Shown: positions 1-5,543 of the stretch, one piece after another
Layout of the letters: each line of letters starts with the position of its first letter
Numbering within the stretch: the stretch's first letter is position 1
DNA from: DASZPJ01 sp035550295
GTDB taxonomy: Bacteria; Patescibacteriota; Saccharimonadia; Saccharimonadales; UBA4665
Assembly: GCA_035550295.1 (NCBI GenBank)
Contig: DASZPJ010000003.1
Span: 1-8,160, forward strand
Length of the DNA: 8,160 nucleotides
Reading direction: 5' to 3'
Notes under the pieces: generated by a model
Databases searched by the model: none
What the model saw: the letters and a program-made list of their open reading frames with translations, nothing else
What the model was told of the DNA's origin: nothing
Position numbers and translations under genes: made by a program

Positions 1-293
1 CACCCAATGCTACCAACATAATCCAGCAACCAGGTGGACCCGGTTCCAGCTCCAAATCGTCCTCTACTGGCGGCCAGGTCAAAGGTGCTAGTGCAGCTCA
101 ATCAACGGCCACAAATACTAACAACAGCCTGGCCAATACCACGGCGGATGTGCGGCCGGTACACCTGTGGACGCTTGCCCTGGTTGCGGCGCTCGCGCTA
201 CTATACGGGGCATATGAGTACCGCGCTGATTTGGCAAACAAATTCCACCAGCTCCGAAAAAACGCTCGAGCTCGCAGAGCAGATCGGACGTAA
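1..293 (+). CDS. C-terminal end of a membrane-anchored low-complexity protein (partial)
   Basis: An open frame enters from the left edge (first full codon at 3) and ends at TAA 291-293, giving 96 visible residues. Residues 1-50 are rich in Ser, Thr, Asn, Gly and Gln, with no aromatic residues, and look like a disordered linker. Residues 55-72 (from HLWTLALVAALALL) form one hydrophobic helix, and the last 25 residues are strongly basic (LRKNARARRADRT). This fits a C-terminal anchor with its linker outside the cell and a short cytoplasmic tail. There is no xPxTG motif before the helix, so it is not an evident sortase substrate. The last 80 nt overlap the start of tsaE in another frame. The N-terminal domains lie outside the window, so no function can be given. 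That the frame is real is supported by its composition and helix-plus-basic-tail ending. Confidence 0.7.
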   Translation, partial: PNATNIIQQPGGPGSSSKSSSTGGQVKGASAAQSTATNTNNSLANTTADVRPVHLWTLALVAALALLYGAYEYRADLANKFHQLRKNARARRADRT

Positions 294-678
294 ACTTCGC
301 GGTGGAGAAGTCATCGAGCTAGTTAGTGACTTAGGCGGTGGCAAAACGACTTTTGTACATGGTTTAGCAGCCGGAATGGGTAGCCCTGACATCGTTCACA
401 GTCCGAGTTTTACCCTTAGCAATGAATATAGGAGTGACAAACTAACGCTCCAGCACTTTGATTTTTACCGCTTACATGAGCCGGGAATCATGCGTGATGA
501 ACTGGCCGAGATTTTAGCCGATCCGATCAATGTTGTGGCTGTCGAATGGGCTGATATCGTAGAAGATATTTTGCCAACCAATAGGCTTACTATTCGGATA
601 AAAACCACAGGGGAAAACGAGCGCCAAATCAGTTTGGAGTATGCTGACAACTTAAAATACTTGGTGCCGGGGAATTGA
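214..678 (+). CDS. tsaE: tRNA t6A37 biosynthesis ATPase TsaE
   Basis: TsaE is the ATPase that partners TsaB and TsaD to make threonylcarbamoyl-adenosine at position 37 of ANN-decoding tRNAs, in the cytoplasm. The 154-residue product matches the family's usual length (about 150). Visible motifs in order: a P-loop SDLGGGKTTF at 38-47 with Lys44, SPSFTL at 63-68, HFDFYRL at 81-87 with Asp83, and VEWAD at 110-114. I chose ATG 214 because the frame can be opened to 34 but the extra 60 residues resemble nothing and lie inside the upstream gene, while a start at 214 aligns with normal TsaE N-termini. A short G-run (CGGGG, 206-210) lies just upstream as a weak ribosome site. tsaB starts 1 nt after the stop, so the two are cotranscribed. 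The usual GAGKTT is GGGKTT here, a conservative change. Confidence 0.95.
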   Translation: MSTALIWQTNSTSSEKTLELAEQIGRKLRGGEVIELVSDLGGGKTTFVHGLAAGMGSPDIVHSPSFTLSNEYRSDKLTLQHFDFYRLHEPGIMRDELAEILADPINVVAVEWADIVEDILPTNRLTIRIKTTGENERQISLEYADNLKYLVPGN

Positions 679-679
679 A

Positions 680-1072
680 ATGCTGATTTTGACTTTACGA
701 ACCGACAAACCAGAAGCCGAAATTGGTTTGTTTGAGGATGAGAACCAAATTGGCTATACCGTATGGCAGGCTCATCGACAACTGGCGGAAACCATCCAAA
801 CGGAGATTGAAAAATTGCTGCAAAAACAGGGGGGCAAGTTGCAGGAAATCCAGGGCATTATCGCTTATCAAGGACCAGGCAGCTTTACCGGACTAAGGAT
901 TGGCCTAACGGTTGCCAACGCTTTGGCATACAGTTTACAAGTTCCAATTGTGGCGACTGGATCAGATAATTGGATCAGCGTTGGCCAAAAATCCTTGGCC
1001 GCCGGCAATGACGATCACCTGGCACTGCCTAACTATGGTGCCGATCCACATATTACAACCCAGAAGAAATAA
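680..1072 (+). CDS. tsaB: Short-form TsaB, t6A37 complex dimerisation subunit
   Basis: TsaB is the inactive ASKHA-fold partner that dimerises with TsaD in tRNA t6A37 synthesis. The signature GPGSFTGLRIGLTVANALA spans 65-83 and is unmistakable for the family. The protein has only 130 residues, against about 230 in E. coli: it holds the N-terminal lobe and then ends with a distinctive tail (LPNYGADPHITTQKK, 116-130). From memory, Patescibacteria/Saccharibacteria carry this short form with a similar tail, so I read it as lineage-specific and complete rather than a truncated pseudogene. After the stop the sequence turns into a promoter region, not into remnants of a second lobe. The normal start motif around the first strand (DTA/DTS) is RTD here. 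It begins 1 nt after tsaE and shares its transcript. GGGGA at 669-673 is a plausible ribosome site. Confidence 0.92.
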   Translation: MLILTLRTDKPEAEIGLFEDENQIGYTVWQAHRQLAETIQTEIEKLLQKQGGKLQEIQGIIAYQGPGSFTGLRIGLTVANALAYSLQVPIVATGSDNWISVGQKSLAAGNDDHLALPNYGADPHITTQKK

Positions 1073-1083
1073 CAAAATTATCG

Positions 1084-1112
1084 TTGACATTTTTACGCTT
1101 ATGCTAGAGAAT
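1084..1112 (+). promoter_or_regulatory. Candidate sigma-70 promoter for the surface protein/sortase unit
   Basis: A perfect -35 box TTGACA lies at 1084-1089. With a 17-bp spacer the -10 would be GAGAAT at 1107-1112 (4 of 6 matches). A second AT-rich box, TATAAA at 1118-1123, is too far from the -35 to pair with it. It lies in the 78-nt gap after tsaB and would give a leader of roughly 30 nt before the surface-protein gene. No terminator hairpin was seen between tsaB and this site, so read-through is also possible. Confidence 0.5.
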
Positions 1113-1150
1113 CAAGTTATAAAAGTGTGACATAAACAGGAACATTAGAA

Positions 1151-2422
1151 ATGAAAAGCAAAAAAGGCCTGCGCTTTGGCGCATCAACTTTAGTTAGTGT
1201 GATCTCATTGTTAGCATTTGGTGCGCCAGCAGCATTTGCGACCCCGGACACTTGTACTTGGACTGGCGCGACGGATGATAAATTTAGTACAGCAACCAAC
1301 TGGAACAACTGTAGTAGCGCCGCACCAGTTACTGGTGACAACTTGGTTTTTGATAATACTTCTTTAAGCACGACAAACCTGCTGGATGACATTAGCAGTG
1401 GTAGCGTCGTTTTTGGGGATATTACTTTCGAAGGTACCGGTACGTCGGCGTTTGACATTACTCCTGACACTGGCATTAGCCTAGCTACCAGCGGAAACAT
1501 TACCGACACCACCACTAATGGGGTAGATATTGATATGCCGGTAACGTTCAGTGGCGCAACCCCGACTGTCAGTACTGCATCTTTCATGCAATTTGGCGAC
1601 GTTTCAACTCCTATGACAATGGCCACGGGCGCTAATGACATAACCTTCAGTATTACTGGCAGCGCTGCTGGTGCTGAAATTGACAACTATGAAGTGTTTA
1701 CTGGCACGGGCAGCATAACATTTGACAATACTGGGGATAATGGAACATTTGTCCAGTATGCCGCCAGTCCTGCGTACACTGGTTCCGTACATGTTACGGG
1801 CGGTGTCATTGATCTCTTTGCTACTGGTACTACCAGCCCGGACTATTTCAGTGGATCGGCTGGCATTACGGTTGACAGCGGCGCAACAGTGGAATTCGAC
1901 AATGTTACTGCCGCAACCGCTAGTGTTGCTGAAGCATTGACCGTAGCCGGCGTGGGTTCAGCCCAATGCACCAGCCTGTTTACCAGTGCTACCGTTCACT
2001 GTGGCGCAGTCCTTGGCAATTTGGCATCTGGCAGCAACCTAACTTTGGCCGGTCCTATCACCATGACCGCTGACACCCAGTTCAACGACAACGACACGAT
2101 CACGATTACTGGTGCCTTGGCTGGTACTGGCTTCAAGGCCACTAACGCCGTCGGCAAACTAGTTGTCAGCGCATCGAGCAATAGCTCTGGCACACCTAAT
2201 GGCACATACAATGCCACTGGCAACTTACAAGGTGGTGGCGGCAGCGGCAATGGTAGCGGTGGTTCTGGCAGTGGCTCGAGCAGCACTACTTCAGCTCCCG
2301 GAACTCCAGACACTGGTTTGGGCGCTATTGTCGGCAAACCATTCGGCGTTTTGGCTATAACGGCCGCCGCCGCTGGATCTATGCTCATCGCCGCCAAACA
2401 ACTCAAGTTTGTCAAGAATTAA
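1151..2422 (+). CDS. Secreted beta-rich surface protein with TPDTG sorting signal (sortase substrate)
   Basis: This is a 423-residue secreted surface protein. Residues 1-30 are a signal peptide (basic KSKK, hydrophobic core, cleavage expected after AFA). Residues 35-68 match the WxG...FS.A.NW...P..GD.lvF pattern of autotransporter-associated beta-repeat proteins, and the following 270 residues are Thr/Gly/Ser/Asn-rich with alternating hydrophobics, as expected for a beta-solenoid. Cys35/Cys54 and Cys273/Cys284 may form disulfides. Residues 361-381 are a Gly/Ser linker. The end is a classic cell-wall sorting signal: TPDTG at 385-389, a hydrophobic stretch to about 415, and a basic tail KQLKFVKN. 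AGGA at 1138-1141, 9 nt before ATG, supports the start. The sortase gene follows 18 nt later, so it is the likely substrate. The role (adhesion, surface layer or pilus-like) is unknown. No enzymatic motif was seen. Confidence 0.85.
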   Translation: MKSKKGLRFGASTLVSVISLLAFGAPAAFATPDTCTWTGATDDKFSTATNWNNCSSAAPVTGDNLVFDNTSLSTTNLLDDISSGSVVFGDITFEGTGTSAFDITPDTGISLATSGNITDTTTNGVDIDMPVTFSGATPTVSTASFMQFGDVSTPMTMATGANDITFSITGSAAGAEIDNYEVFTGTGSITFDNTGDNGTFVQYAASPAYTGSVHVTGGVIDLFATGTTSPDYFSGSAGITVDSGATVEFDNVTAATASVAEALTVAGVGSAQCTSLFTSATVHCGAVLGNLASGSNLTLAGPITMTADTQFNDNDTITITGALAGTGFKATNAVGKLVVSASSNSSGTPNGTYNATGNLQGGGGSGNGSGGSGSGSSSTTSAPGTPDTGLGAIVGKPFGVLAITAAAAGSMLIAAKQLKFVKN

Positions 2423-2429
2423 AACCCTT

Positions 2430-2437
2430 AAGGAGGG
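2430..2437 (+). promoter_or_regulatory. Strong Shine-Dalgarno site fixing the sortase start
   Basis: AAGGAGGG lies 3 nt before ATG 2441. It is the strongest ribosome site in the window and decides in favour of the long reading of the sortase, including its unusual N-terminal region. Part of it lies in the palindrome CCTTAAGG (2426-2433). Confidence 0.8.
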
Positions 2438-2440
2438 AAT

Positions 2441-3775
2441 ATGCCGAACCGGTCACATATCGGTCTCGACAACCCAGCCTTTAGTGGACGGGTGCGCCAG
2501 CCAAATAATTTCGCCCAGTTTTTACCAGGCTCAGAAGAGTCACACGGACCAGAGCTGGCTTGGCCTGAAGCATCAAAAGTTCTCCTGAGCGGCGTGCTAA
2601 CCCGACCTTTTTACCAGCCTAAATTACCCCGAAGATCAGCTCCACCGGAACGCTCGCGTTATCGGGCAGCCGAACCAGCCCACAAAGATCCAATCCCTAA
2701 AATCGTAACAGAATTAATTACGCCACTTGCCGAGACAACCCAGCCGGTGGTTCCACAAGCAGTAGCTGCGTCGGCATACCAGGTTCCTATCCAGCCAATC
2801 CAATCAGAGCGTATATTGGCGACTGCAATTCCTGCTAGATCGGCTAGTAATGGCCTATATGACGATTCGCAAAATTGGGTTGAAGAGTTTAGGGCAACCA
2901 GTCTAGCGGCCCATCAACCCCAACCCTCACAAGTTTTGACTAGACCTAACAATCACCAAACCGAGGAGTACGTTCCAGAGCCAGCAGCCCGCGCAGCTTT
3001 CCCAAAGCCAAATTTTAAATTGCCAAACCTGTCAATTGGTCGGCTGCCAAAAGTAGATTTGGTCAAGCTCCAGACCAATCTGGCTGGCTACACCCGGTTG
3101 CAGTTTACGCTCGTCGGCATGGCCGCTGTGATGTTTATCTTTGGCCTAAGCGTCAGCATCAACACCCTGCATACTAATAAGTTAGCTACCAACAAAGTGA
3201 CCGCCATCTCGCAAGGCGCAGCAAATGATCCCGCTGTGGCCGGCGATGCCGCCAACAAAGCCGGCAATTCCAGTTTGCCCAGTACCGTTCGTCCATCGCA
3301 CTCCGCAGTCGCCAGCTACGCTGTAGCGCCCAATATGCCACGCTACCTGAACATTCCAAAACTGGGTGTCCATGCGCGGGCATTATCGCTGGGTATTCTT
3401 AATAATGGCGCACTTGCCACTCCAAGCAATGTCTTCGATGTCGGTTGGTACAACGAAAGCGCTTTGCCAGGCCAACAAGGCGCCGTACTAATAGACGGGC
3501 ACGTGTCCAGCTGGACGACAAAGGGTGTTTTTTATGGAATCAAAAGCCTGCTGGCGGGTGATGAAATCCAAATTGTTCGCGGCGACGCCAAAGTCTTTAC
3601 ATACAAGGTCGTCAAGGTCCACGTTTTCGACCACGAAAAAGTTAATATGCAATCAGCGGTAACGCCAGTAATTCCCGGAAAAGGTGGCCTGAACCTCATC
3701 ACCTGCACCGGCGACGTAATACCAGGCACTAACGAATTTGACGAACGCGTGATCGTTTACGCTTCGCAAGTTTGA
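2441..3775 (+). CDS. Class F-like sortase with long cytoplasmic N-terminal region
   Basis: Sortases are membrane transpeptidases that cut an xPxTG signal and join the protein to the cell wall precursor. In this 444-residue protein the catalytic domain spans about 298-444: NIPKLGV at 304-310, VGWYNESALPG at 334-344, IDGHV with catalytic His354, TCTG with catalytic Cys422, and DERVIVYAS with Arg436. The VGWY...PG and GH patterns resemble class E/F sortases of Actinobacteria. One transmembrane helix lies at about 221-240, with basic residues on its N-terminal side, so the enzyme domain is outside. Residues 241-297 are an Ala/Asn/Ser linker. Residues 1-219 are Pro/Ala/Gln-rich, apparently disordered and cytoplasmic, whereas sortases usually have only a few tens of residues there. 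The start is fixed by AAGGAGGG. The gene lies 18 nt after its likely substrate and probably shares its mRNA. Confidence 0.9.
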   Translation: MPNRSHIGLDNPAFSGRVRQPNNFAQFLPGSEESHGPELAWPEASKVLLSGVLTRPFYQPKLPRRSAPPERSRYRAAEPAHKDPIPKIVTELITPLAETTQPVVPQAVAASAYQVPIQPIQSERILATAIPARSASNGLYDDSQNWVEEFRATSLAAHQPQPSQVLTRPNNHQTEEYVPEPAARAAFPKPNFKLPNLSIGRLPKVDLVKLQTNLAGYTRLQFTLVGMAAVMFIFGLSVSINTLHTNKLATNKVTAISQGAANDPAVAGDAANKAGNSSLPSTVRPSHSAVASYAVAPNMPRYLNIPKLGVHARALSLGILNNGALATPSNVFDVGWYNESALPGQQGAVLIDGHVSSWTTKGVFYGIKSLLAGDEIQIVRGDAKVFTYKVVKVHVFDHEKVNMQSAVTPVIPGKGGLNLITCTGDVIPGTNEFDERVIVYASQV

Positions 3776-3801
3776 CTTGGCCTAAGCCAGCAGCGTATAT
3801 T
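3772..3801 (+). promoter_or_regulatory. Candidate promoter for rny
   Basis: TTGACT (3772-3777, 5 of 6 consensus) overlaps the sortase stop codon and is followed after 18 bp by TATATT (3796-3801, 5 of 6). A start near 3808 would give rny an untranslated leader of about 137 nt. No T-tailed terminator hairpin separates the sortase gene from rny, so read-through remains possible. Confidence 0.4.
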
Positions 3802-3813
3802 TTAGGTAGGACT

Positions 3814-3835
3814 TTGATGTCATGAGAGACATCGA
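3814..3835 (+). promoter_or_regulatory. Hairpin in the rny leader
   Basis: GATGTC (3816-3821) and GACATC (3828-3833) are perfect inverted repeats around the 6-nt loop ATGAGA. A T·G and a T-A pair extend the stem to 8 bp. No T-run follows, so it is not a standard terminator. It may be an RNA stability or processing element in the rny leader. Confidence 0.4.
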
Positions 3836-3884
3836 TCATCCGGGAATTGTTACTCTAAATAATTTGATTTTCAGATTTGGCTAG
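3822..3884 (+). CDS. Possible 20-residue upstream ORF in the rny leader
   Basis: ATG 3822 opens a 20-codon frame ending at TAG 3882-3884. AGGA (3808-3811) lies 10 nt upstream as a possible ribosome site. The peptide starts MRDIDHPGIV and has no signal sequence, helix or known motif. It would be translated only from a transcript starting before about 3803, not from the promoter proposed at 3772-3801. An ORF this short can easily arise by chance. Confidence 0.15.
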   Translation: MRDIDHPGIVTLNNLIFRFG

Positions 3885-3891
3885 CGGCTAG
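3881..3891. promoter_or_regulatory. Interrupted palindrome CTAGC-G-GCTAG
   Basis: Two perfect 5-bp half-sites surround a single G in the rny leader, 54 nt before the start codon. It could be an operator, but short dyads are common by chance. Confidence 0.25.
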
Positions 3892-3919
3892 TGAAGTGAT
3901 AGCGATTGCCGTTGGCTGA

Positions 3920-3931
3920 TATCTGCAGATA
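3920..3931. promoter_or_regulatory. 12-bp perfect palindrome just before the rny ribosome site
   Basis: TATCTGCAGATA is fully self-complementary and ends 2 nt before the purine-rich ribosome site GAAAGGAA (3933-3940) of rny. A protein bound here as DNA, or an RNA duplex, could affect rny expression. No known operator was recognised. Confidence 0.3.
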
Positions 3932-3944
3932 CGAAAGGAAAGCT

Positions 3945-5453
3945 ATGTTACCAATATTGCTTTTGGTTGCTGGGCTTGCTGCTGGTTTTGGCGGAAACGT
4001 CGTCATCAGCAAGCAGCGTATGGGCTCAGCCGAAGAAAAGGCCCAAAAAGAACTCGAAAAAGCTAAAAAAGAAGCCAGCAAACTAGTCGCTGAAGCCCGT
4101 GAGGAAGCTGGCAAAGCGGTAGAAGAAACCCGCAAGGAAGAGCAAGCTCGCCGCCACGAAATCAAGGAACTCGAAAAGCGCTTGGTCAACCGTGAAGAAG
4201 CTTTGGACAAAAAGCTCGACGAAATTGACAAGCGTGCCGAAGCCGTCCGCAAGAACGAGGACGAGGTCGAGCAACTAAAGAATGAAATTCGTGAAATCCG
4301 CACCAAGCAACAAGAAAAGCTGGAAAAGATCGCCAAACTCAACAAAGAAGACGCCGCTCAAAAGTTAATGCAAATGACCGAGCGCGACATCAAAAATGAC
4401 CTGATGGGCTTAGTCACCAAGTTGCAAAACGAAGCCCGCGACAACGCCGAAGAGCAAGCAGCGCTGATCATAACAACGGCTATGGAACGCATGGCCAGCG
4501 AAGTGACAGCCGAGCGCACTATCACCAGCATGAAGCTGGAAAACGACGAAATGAAAGGTCGCTTGATTGGCAAGGAAGGCCGCAACATCCAGGCCCTGCA
4601 ACGCGCTACTGGCGTTGACATTATGGTTGACGACACGCCAGGCTACATCGTGCTCAGCAGCTTTGACCCAGTCCGCCGCGAAGTCGCCCGCCAGGCTTTG
4701 GAAATGCTGGTCAAAGACGGTCGTATTCACCCGGGCCGCATCGAAGAAGTAGTTGAAAAGGCTCAGAAAAACGTCGAAAAAGACGTCATGCGCGCCGGCG
4801 AAGATGCCGCCCGCGAAGTTGGCGTCATAGGCATCCCCAAAGAAGTTTTGCAACTGCTGGGTGAACTTAAATACCGCACCAGCTACGGCCAAAACGTACT
4901 GAAGCATTCCACCGAAATGGCCCACATCGCCGGCATCATCGCCGAAGAAGTCGGCGCCGACGTCAAAACCGCCAAGTACGCCGCCTTGGTACACGACCTT
5001 GGCAAAGCCCTGACCCACAAAATGGAAGGCAAGCATCACCACATCAGTGGCGAAATGCTGCGCAAATACGGCGCACCAGAGGAAGTCGCTTTGGCTGCCG
5101 AACAGCACCACGACGACGTCGAAGCCACCAGCGTGGAAGCACTCATTGTCCGCACGGTAGATGCCATCAGCGCCAGCCGTCCTGGTGCCCGCAACATCAG
5201 CGCCGAGAACTTCGCTGAGCGCATGAAAGACCTCGAAAACGTTGCCAACGGTTTCCCGGGCATCGAAAAGTCTTACGCCATCAGCGCCGGCCGCGAGATC
5301 CGCGTTTTCGTAAAACCAGAATCTATCGACGACCTATCAGCCATCAAATTGGCTCGTGACATCGCCAACAAAATTGAAGCCTCGATGCAATATCCGGGCA
5401 CCATCAAGGTCAACGTCATCCGCGAAACCCGCGCAGTAGAATTCGCCAAGTAG
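3945..5453 (+). CDS. rny: Ribonuclease Y
   Basis: RNase Y is the membrane-bound endoribonuclease that starts mRNA decay in many Gram-positive bacteria. The 502-residue product matches the family (about 510-520). In order: an N-terminal membrane helix at about 2-21, a charged Lys/Glu/Ala-rich coiled coil to about 190, a KH domain with GRLIGKEGRN at 205-214, and an HD domain with KHSTE at 320-324, the metal-binding HD pair in LVHDLGK at 348-354, then EQHHDD at 386-391, ending in the usual TRAVEFAK. I chose ATG 3945 because GAAAGGAA lies 4 nt upstream and the helix begins at once; the TTG at 3906 would add 13 polar residues before the helix. The gene ends in two consecutive TAG codons, and the last codons form the left arm of a large inverted repeat. 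Codon use is richer in C at third positions than in the flanking genes. Confidence 0.97.
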   Translation: MLPILLLVAGLAAGFGGNVVISKQRMGSAEEKAQKELEKAKKEASKLVAEAREEAGKAVEETRKEEQARRHEIKELEKRLVNREEALDKKLDEIDKRAEAVRKNEDEVEQLKNEIREIRTKQQEKLEKIAKLNKEDAAQKLMQMTERDIKNDLMGLVTKLQNEARDNAEEQAALIITTAMERMASEVTAERTITSMKLENDEMKGRLIGKEGRNIQALQRATGVDIMVDDTPGYIVLSSFDPVRREVARQALEMLVKDGRIHPGRIEEVVEKAQKNVEKDVMRAGEDAAREVGVIGIPKEVLQLLGELKYRTSYGQNVLKHSTEMAHIAGIIAEEVGADVKTAKYAALVHDLGKALTHKMEGKHHHISGEMLRKYGAPEEVALAAEQHHDDVEATSVEALIVRTVDAISASRPGARNISAENFAERMKDLENVANGFPGIEKSYAISAGREIRVFVKPESIDDLSAIKLARDIANKIEASMQYPGTIKVNVIRETRAVEFAK

Positions 5454-5527
5454 TAGACTTTCGAGCGGCTGCTTTGCAGCCATATTTTTGCTTGCAAAAA
5501 TATCTCGAAAGCTCACTACTTGGTGAG
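5442..5527. repeat. 86-nt Y-shaped inverted repeat (three-way junction)
   Basis: Outer stem: TTCGCCAAGTAGT (5442-5454) pairs with ACTACTTGGTGAG (5515-5527), 13 bp with two G·T pairs. After a 3x3 internal loop (5455-5457 against 5512-5514), CTTTCGAG (5458-5465) pairs with CTCGAAAG (5504-5511), 8 bp. The stem then splits into two hairpins: GGCTGC/GCAGCC (5467-5472, 5476-5481, loop TTT) and ATATTTTTGC/GCAAAAATAT (5482-5491, 5494-5503, loop TT). Only C5466 is unpaired at the junction. The element starts in the last rny codons and ends 16 nt before the GIY-YIG start. It can form as RNA or as a DNA cruciform. It could be a palindromic mobile-type repeat, an mRNA processing or terminator element, or a nuclease site. 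An alternative local hairpin, GCTCAC/GTGAGC (5511-5516, 5523-5528), competes with the right arm. Confidence 0.85.
5467..5493 (+). terminator. Possible intrinsic terminator after rny
   Basis: The hairpin GGCTGC-TTT-GCAGCC is followed directly by ATATTTTTGCTT, a GC-rich stem with a T-rich tail in the layout of a Rho-independent terminator. The tail is interrupted by two As at its start and can later pair with the A-run 5496-5500. Termination may therefore be partial, leaving read-through into the downstream genes. Confidence 0.4.
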
Positions 5528-5543
5528 CCAAGCGGACATAACC

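Noticed and set aside
34..213. N-terminal extension of tsaE by 60 codons
   Set aside because: The extra residues resemble no TsaE, have no ribosome site at 34, and lie inside the coding end of the upstream gene in another frame.
680..1072. tsaB as a frameshifted pseudogene
   Set aside because: No continuation of the second lobe is seen in any plus-strand frame after 1072, and the tail matches what I remember of short TsaB proteins in Patescibacteria.
1117..1686. 189-codon open frame on the minus strand
   Set aside because: It is a shadow of the Thr/Gly-rich surface protein; its Val/Pro/Leu-rich product reflects the sense codons.
3781..3806. CCTAA/TTAGG pairing as a terminator of the sortase gene
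   Set aside because: The stem is only 5 bp with a 16-nt loop, and the T-run is inside the loop rather than after the stem.
3906..3944. TTG start for rny, 13 codons upstream
   Set aside because: ATG 3945 has a good ribosome site (GAAAGGAA) and directly begins the membrane helix expected at the RNase Y N-terminus.
4410..5111. 233-codon open frame on the minus strand
   Set aside because: It is the antisense shadow of the rny KH and HD region, whose third positions rarely give stops on the other strand. It has no ribosome site and no recognisable domain.
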